Positions 57,971-64,000 of a stretch of 64,000 nt of DNA are shown here, piece after piece. Source of the stretch: Bathymodiolus brooksi. Taxonomy: Eukaryota; Mollusca; Bivalvia; Mytilida; Modiolidae. The notes beneath the pieces are model-generated. The model saw only the letters and a program-made list of their open reading frames with translations. It ran no database searches and was not told where the DNA came from. The stretch is from contig OY804577.1 in assembly GCA_963680875.1 (NCBI GenBank), positions 101,815,906 to 101,879,905 on the forward strand, in the 5' to 3' direction. The stretch's first letter is position 1; every line of letters starts with the position of its first letter. The position numbers and the translations under genes were made by a program.

Positions 57971-60900
57971 CTGTAAAATATATAAGTACAATTTTCGGTT
58001 TATTAAACTACATGCTTATCAAATAATTATTGCCTAAAGTACAAAACATAATATAAAGCAATTGTCGAAACCTCTGATTGTCCTGTATTGTGTGCATATT
58101 AACATACCGGTATAACAAAAACATCTGTATATTATGAAATGTAAAACACTGGACTACTAGTATTCAAAACATCTGTATGTGAAATGTAAATTACCTAATT
58201 ATCGTGAAATGCAAAACATATCCTAAAACTTCTGAATTTCTTGAAATGCTTAGATGTACTAACTAATACACCAGTTACCAAGAAAGATATCGACATATAA
58301 ACATATGACTTGATGTAATCAGACTTTCCAATCAGTGATTTATTGTCGATCAAGAATTACTATCCTTCCAGGGTACCCGCCGATATTCCGATTGTTAAAG
58401 GATTTCATGTATGTCACGCTTTTTGCTTTCTGTCATTCTCTTCCTTTGTCGTTTTATTCTGTTTCACCTAGATAGTACATTTTGTACTATTTATCATATT
58501 GGCTTGGCTTAGGTTTGTGATGTTTAACGCCACTTTCAACACTATTTAAGTTATATCACGGCGGTCAGTTTTATTGGTGGAGGAAACCAGAGTACCCAGA
58601 GAAAACCATCGTCCTGTCTCAAGTCAATGACAAACTTTATCACATAATGTTGTGTCCAGTACACCTCGCCATGTAGTGGTGATAGGCACTGATTGCACAT
58701 GTAGTTGTAAATCCAACTACTATACGATCACAACCACGACGGCCCCATTTATCATATTGGAAGATTACGAAGAGAATATATTTCAATTTGATATGGTTAT
58801 TAACTTTCAACTATTAGTCCAATACTCACTTTACGATCTATTGCATATGTGGAAGATACTAGAGTATCATAAAACTCCACCTACCTTCCGAAAGTTACTG
58901 ACAAACATTATCGTAGAAGGTTATATCGAGTACACCTCTTCATATTCAGGAATAAAACTAACAATAGTGTTGATTGTTACTGGATGAAAACTCAACTACA
59001 ATATGATCGCCTGTCCATCAAATCTCAACTTATTCAGAAAGGAAAAAGCGATACCGGGTATTTTGATTTAAGACATATTATCATGGTAAAATTATATTCA
59101 TGTCTGTAAACGCAAGTCAAATTAGAGGCTCAGTGGCCCCACTGAGCCTGTGTCGCTCACCTTTCATTCTGCTTTGAGGAAACTTAATACAGAACCTTCC
59201 ATAGGTGCTTCCCACCAAGTTTCGGTTCATTTTGCTAAGCAGTTTCAGAGAAGAAGATTTTTAGAAATCGACCAATCAGAAACAAGAATAGTCTGTGGCG
59301 GCCATGTTTGTAAACGGATCGAAACTAAATGAGCATTCTTTATAGAGGACCTTCCAAGGATGCTTCCTACCAAGTTTCGATTCATTTGCCCAAGTGGTTT
59401 CAGAGGAGAAGATTTTTTTAGAAATCAACCAATCAGAAACAAGAATGGCCTGTGGCGGCCATGTTTGTAAACAGATTGGGACGAAATGAGCACTTTATTG
59501 AGGACCTTCCATAGATGCTTCCTACCAAGTTTCAGTTCATTTGACTGGGGGGTTTCAGAGGAGAAGATTAAAATGTGAAACGTTAACGGACGACGCACTC
59601 CAAGTGATAGCAAAAGCTAAAAATGGTATATTACCTTTAACAATATTCCTTATGAGTTCAGCGGTAGAATCCACTAGACTTTGATCTCCACCACAACAGA
59701 ACCATTCTTTTACTTCTTTATTAGTTGTAAAACGGCACGGACTTGTGTTGTGAAAATGTCCAAGTTTAATATAGTATTTACCTGTAAAGTATAACCGCCT
59801 AAATTACGTTATGATAGACCCTATAGTACCAAGTCAGGGTCATTACGGTTTTCACAGTTTTCCGGTTGTTGACTGATTTTGTCTGTTTATATAATTATAT
59901 GAGTTTTGACTTTCCCTTTGTAAGATTGTTCGGAGTTCGGTAATTTTGTTATTACCCTTATGTCTGTCTGATATATCCTTCGTCATTCTGTTGCATACCC
60001 AAACACAAAATGTATATATTCTCTGTTAATCTTGTACAATGTGGTTTGGTTTATGGTGTTTAACGCCACCTTCAGCAATATTTCAGTTATATCGTGGTGG
60101 GCAGTTTTATCGGTGGAGGAAACCAGAGTACCAGGTGAAAACCACCAGCCTGTCTCAAGTCACAGACAAACTTTATCACATACTGTTGTGTACAAAGTGG
60201 AGTCCTCAAATAATATTATATGTCGACAGACACTTGCTGTTATGAATACAGATCATTCTGTCAAACATATGAAAATATATACCCCAACCTACTTAAGTTC
60301 ATGTTTAGATATTTCAATTGTAGTAGTACACGGTATGCATTGGTCGATATCACAACTTACATTTTTACGGTACGGTGTGGTACGTGATGGAACTCTAATA
60401 ATGCAATCAGTGTCTATCACCTCTGAAGTTGTGCTCTCGAATCCCGCACATGGCGGGGTGTAGTCGATACAACATTATGTGATAAAGTTTGTCAGTGATT
60501 TGCGGCAGGTCGCGGTGGTGTTCACCTGGTATCCCGGTTTCCTCCACAAATAAAGCTGACTGTCACGATATAACTGAAATATTGTTGAAAGTGGCGTTAA
60601 ACACCATAGCCCTAACTCCAATAATGTTGACTTTTGTGAATGTCTGCTCATCTTAGTTGTCGGTTATATATTGGATTAATATCATGGGTGTTTTAAGACT
60701 CAATTATATTGTGTCGGACAGTTTTATTGCAAGATTTAACCTTATAACCTTGAGGAAACTATCTCCTTTTCGATAATCTCTGTCACACAATGTTATATCT
60801 GGTATACATTGCCACGACCAAGAGTGGAACTGGCATTCCTAGCGAAGTGGCGATTGGTACTGATTGTGATACTACCGTATGATAGCATCATGGAAACTAC

Positions 60901-63652
60901 CGACTTTCATTTCAATATATACATATTTTTGTATATTTATATATTGCTGACAACTTGGTGGTACACAGGTTCAGATTCGGTTTAGATTTGAAGCCATGTT
61001 TTATGACTTTGGCCGTTTTGTTTTATGAGTATATATTATGATTCATAAGAATTTGCTTAATTAATAACTAACCGTTTGGGTATTTAATTGGAGGCAACAT
61101 GTACCAACTGACAACACCATTATCACGTGGGAAATCTTTCGTCCAATCATTTGCTCCCTTACCAGAATAAATCATGGTGGGCATTGTTCTGAAATATTAA
61201 CACAGGATTAGGATGAGTTATAGTTGCCAAGAAAACGTCATCGTTGTTGTGTCAGAATAGAAAAATCAAGAAAAAAATATGTTGACTGCCTAACATATAA
61301 AAACATCTGTTGGCCTCTGTCCAGTTACAAAAACCAGTCTAATGCCAATAGTAAAAAATTATTTCAGAGAAAAAGTATAGGGTGAAAAAGTCAAGGTAGC
61401 TAAAAAACCGTGATGATCGGGTTCATCAACTAATCGAATTTGGCTTAAGAATTCAGGGGAAAAAAATAGTTCCCGCGCAAGAAAATGAAATATGAAAAAT
61501 AAATTAAATATATATACTCAAAGATGAAATCTAAGCAGAAAGTTTGGAAAGAAATATATGAAAACCTTTTAATATAAAAAAAAAGAAATAAACGAAATCA
61601 GAAGTAAGAAAACGAAAGAGGGTCGAAAGGTCGAGTGATGATCCCTCAAGTAGTATAAAAAGAGGAGAAATTCCAGTGTGCGGCAGTCAACAAATAAAAT
61701 CAGATTCCTGCTGGATCACTTAATTTATGTGTTTATTATTTAAATATTATAGGTAGGTCTCTGTTATTTTGTTTTATTATTTTATCTTAATGATAATTTC
61801 AAATTTCTTTAGTTTCATATGAAATTTATGTTATTAAATATCATTAGTATGGATTGTTAACAATAAAAGAAATTTGTTTTTCCAGCATGAGAATCAGAAT
61901 TAATTGAAATAATTTTTGCATCTTAAATGAGTGAGTGAATGAAAATATTCAAATGATTAATTTGATTGATAAGCATATCTTGAATTAATGTTGTACTTTA
62001 TTGGTAGGAACTTAGCTATGTGAGATGGACTTTTAAGGTATACATTTGATTAATTAAAAATTGTATTTTAAAGGTGAAATTTTAAATACTTAAATTGTAT
62101 TTTTTTATAATCTTAAAGAGATAAAAATAGTTAGATGATTTAGTCTCGATTTCAATTTACTTACTATGCTTTCGATTTTCATTTTATTATCATGCAGTAT
62201 TATACTTTCAAACTGTTGATATGTTTCTTTTGATTCCTTTGTATACTGTAATTATATATATTGAGTCAACAAATAAAATCAGATTCCTGCTGGATCACTT
62301 AATTTATGTGTTTATTATTTAAATATTATAGAGATCCCGGTACGTGTTCCCTAAGTGACAGGACTGCTTCAATTACACCAGAACAATAACACCACACTAG
62401 TCATTGTCGCAGACCATTGTCACAGTTGCATGAATTACCAGTATTGCAATAAAACCGAATGACGCGTGTAACTACTGGCAAACAGGGAACATCCCTGGTG
62501 TAATAATAAAAGTCATGCCTCCTCTGACACATAAAGTAAAATACACCTACTTTGTAACTGAAAATTTCACAATACATGGAGCAGATAAAACTTGTATTTG
62601 TCCTCACTCTCGATTTCTATGAAGTTCGTGTTGCATTTACACATAATATTAGTCGATATATCCGACACAATGTTCGAGTAAAGGCTTGGTTGGCTCGTCA
62701 TTCCTATTTGTATAGGAGGTTTATGATCTGTCGATTACAGTCCACACTGTACATTGTACTTCATTGGACGCTTTGGGAAGTCAACATTGTGATGTTAAGG
62801 AAACTTTGGACCTTCTGTGTTGTCGATTAATTTGCGACGAGTTGGATCTTTTTGAATCCTGTTGTTCGATTACACTATAGTTTATATGACACTTAGCACC
62901 ATTTGTCTTGTCGCAATTGAAGGGAATTTTGTCATTTTTGGGGAGCAGCTTTGAACTTTTTTCTTGTCGATTTAAAGTCGCTTTTGATCTTGTGTATTGT
63001 CAATTATCATTCACACTGTGATTTTTCTAGGAATCTTTGTACCTTGATTTTCTGCTTTAGTCGTATTGATTTATCATCATTTTTGTTGAATTAATATGAG
63101 ACTTTATCAATTAATATCCGTAGTTGCATCATTTAAAACTATTTTCATAATATTATTACCTTATATTTCTAGCATCTGCCTCTGAAATTTCAACCTTAGC
63201 AACAGTTAGTGGCAACAATCCAATATCTAGCTCTAAGTTGTTTGGAAGAAGATTACGAAATCCTGTGAATGCACCAGTTGCCACTAAAACCTTTTTCGCT
63301 AAAATCTGGACCTTTGTTTCTGTAGATACACGCATGTAATACTCTCCATTTAGAACAATCCTGGACACGTCACAGGCTACATCTTGCACGACCCTTCCAC
63401 CATTCAATTCCATTTGCTTAATTTGTGCACCAACCAATTTTCTTGGACTAATATAACCAGCATTTTTGAATTCATATACTGCAGCATCAACGTTTGAAAC
63501 ATTCAAATATGGAAACTTATTTTGGAGAGCTTTGAAATTCAAATAATCTGTTTCTAGATTTTGAGTTCTAACAACATTTTCAACTTTGTTAATATATTCG
63601 GAATGGTGTTCTCCTGACATTAAACATCCTACCTCGCTGTAAAACGAAATTC
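57726..63652 (-). CDS. Peroxisomal FAD-dependent oxidase, copy 2, partial (exons 3-6)
   Basis: Tandem paralogue of copy 1. Exons 63652-63160, 61188-61073, 59781-59635 and 57970-57726 have the same lengths as copy 1 except exon 4 (116 instead of 119 nt), and identical phases. Exons 1 and 2 should lie beyond 64000. Exon 6 encodes [20 protein letters not shown] and ends PSKL, again a PTS1. The putative flavin-linking Cys (GDWCVITET) is kept. In exon 6 about two thirds of residues match copy 1, so this is an old duplication with likely divergence in substrate. No frameshifts are seen. Confidence 0.9.
58500..58985 (-). repeat. Two SINE family A pieces in intron 5 of copy 2
   Basis: 58510-58700 carries TAACGCCACTTTCAACACTA and CCTGTCTCAAGTCAATGACA. 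58875-58970 carries ACTGACAAACATTATCGTAG and GAGTACACCTC from a second, more decayed copy. The 111-aa ORF across it is spurious. Confidence 0.65.
59115..59625 (+). repeat. Dispersed repeat with ~150-bp internal triplication
   Basis: GACCTTCC(A)..GATGCTTCC.ACCAAGTTTC, TTTCAGAGGAGAAGATT and GGCGGCCATGTTTGTAAAC occur three times (about 59190, 59345, 59505). The start has a small hairpin (GGCTCAGTGGCCCCACTGAGCC at 59129-59150). The end matches 7560-7640. It lies next to exon 5. Confidence 0.65.
59635..59781 (-). CDS. Oxidase copy 2, exon 5
   Basis: 147 nt between TTTACAG|GTAAAT and GTTAAAG|GTAATA. Encodes [16 protein letters not shown] and [10 protein letters not shown]. Confidence 0.87.
59825..59960 (+). 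mobile_element. Solo 3' end of the Penelope-like element
   Basis: ACCAAGTCAGGGTCATTACG to GTAATTTTGTTATTACC is almost identical to 33495-33626. It is a strongly 5'-truncated insertion and helps define that element's 3' end. Confidence 0.8.
60040..60890. repeat. Cluster of SINE family A copies in both orientations
   Basis: 60045-60200 is minus (TTTAACGCCACCTTCAGCAA; CCTGTCTCAAGTCACAGACA). 60400-60620 is plus (TCGAATCCCGCACATGGCGG; GATATAACTGAAATATTGTT; GTGGCGTTAAACACCATAGC). 60770-60885 is a minus head fragment (GGTATACATTGCCACGACCA). ORFs here are repeat-derived. Confidence 0.7.
61073..61188 (-). CDS. Oxidase copy 2, exon 4
   Basis: 116 nt between ATTTCAG|AACAATG and CAAACG|GTTAGT. Encodes [14 protein letters not shown] and [12 protein letters not shown]. 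Confidence 0.86.
61189..63159. other. Intron 3 of oxidase copy 2, with a 68-bp perfect direct repeat
   Basis: AT-rich. 61685-61752 and 62264-62331 are identical (CAAATAAAATCAGATTCCTG ... TTTAAATATTATAG). A TATAAAAAG box lies at 61656, upstream of the first copy. No coding sequence is recognised. Confidence 0.6.
63160..63652 (-). CDS. Oxidase copy 2, exon 3
   Basis: 493 nt, acceptor TACTAG|GAATTT, donor ATATAAG|GTAATA. Encodes [34 protein letters not shown] and [18 protein letters not shown]. The donor side has no minisatellite, unlike copy 1. Confidence 0.93.
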
Positions 63653-64000
63653 CTAGTAAAATATAAATACAAGGAAATAGAGGTAGATACACTAATACGT
63701 CATCCTTATCTAAAATACAATTTAATACTGTAATATGATGTGATAGATATATCATGTCTAACTTTCAGTATAGACAATGCAGATACGTGTTTATCAGATA
63801 CTCGTTGGAGACTAAAATTTACAAGTTTTAGCCACAGGTGTTATGTATTTATCTGTCTTTTATGTGCAGTGAACTTACAGTGAACTTTGAGACTGAGAAA
63901 CTCCAGCATCTGTGTCATAAATCTGTCTACATCTTTTAATTAATATTAACTCTGTCAATGTGTATGGTTTGTTTGTAATAGTTGATGCTTAGTCAGTATT
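63653..64000. other. Intron of oxidase copy 2 to window edge
   Basis: No exon is recognised; exons 1-2 of this gene are expected further right. Confidence 0.5.

Noticed and set aside
58652..58987. 111-aa ORF
   Set aside because: Spans two decayed SINE copies.
60032..60463. 143-aa ORF
   Set aside because: Spans opposed SINE copies with no recognisable domain.

Overview
The window is eukaryotic nuclear DNA, most likely from a bivalve mollusc. It is AT-rich, has intron-rich genes with GT..AG splice sites, and is crowded with tRNA-derived SINEs, inverted-repeat DNA transposons, minisatellites, a pearl-like core-repeat element and Penelope-like/LINE remnants. Species cannot be fixed from sequence alone.

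Layout. (1) 669-3070, + strand: last four recognisable exons of an unidentified gene, possibly with an RWD-type fold. Its first visible intron is filled by a 34-bp minisatellite that starts on the splice donor. (2) 7824-21292, - strand: a complete five-exon NGLY1 gene (cytosolic peptide:N-glycanase, about 624 aa, PUB + transglutaminase-like core + PAW). Its 8.2-kb first intron holds a pile of nested DNA transposons; two of them carry broken first exons of RecQ-like helicases. (3) 21.3-31.4 kb: intergenic, with a 39-bp minisatellite, several MITEs and a roughly 1-kb repeat in inverted and direct copies. (4) 31.5-34.65 kb: a 5'-truncated LINE split by a 5'-truncated Penelope-like element, followed by an orphan 184-aa ORF. 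(5) 36.8-42.7 kb: a duplicated hairpin repeat, a decayed hAT/ZMYM-like pseudogene, SINEs and an interrupted minisatellite. (6) 42716-53198 and 57726 to beyond 64000, both - strand: two tandem copies of a peroxisomal FAD-dependent amine/amino-acid oxidase gene (sarcosine/pipecolate oxidase type). They share intron positions and phases, and both end in the peroxisomal signal SKL. The first copy is complete (six exons, 417 aa); the second lacks its first two exons, which lie past the window edge.

The genes do not form one pathway. NGLY1 acts in glycoprotein quality control in the cytosol; the oxidases act on small amines or imino acids in peroxisomes. The most unusual signals are minisatellites that begin exactly on exon/splice-donor junctions, and helicase first-exon fragments inside unrelated long-TIR transposons. 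All exon models were assembled by eye from reading frame, splice sites, phase and family knowledge.
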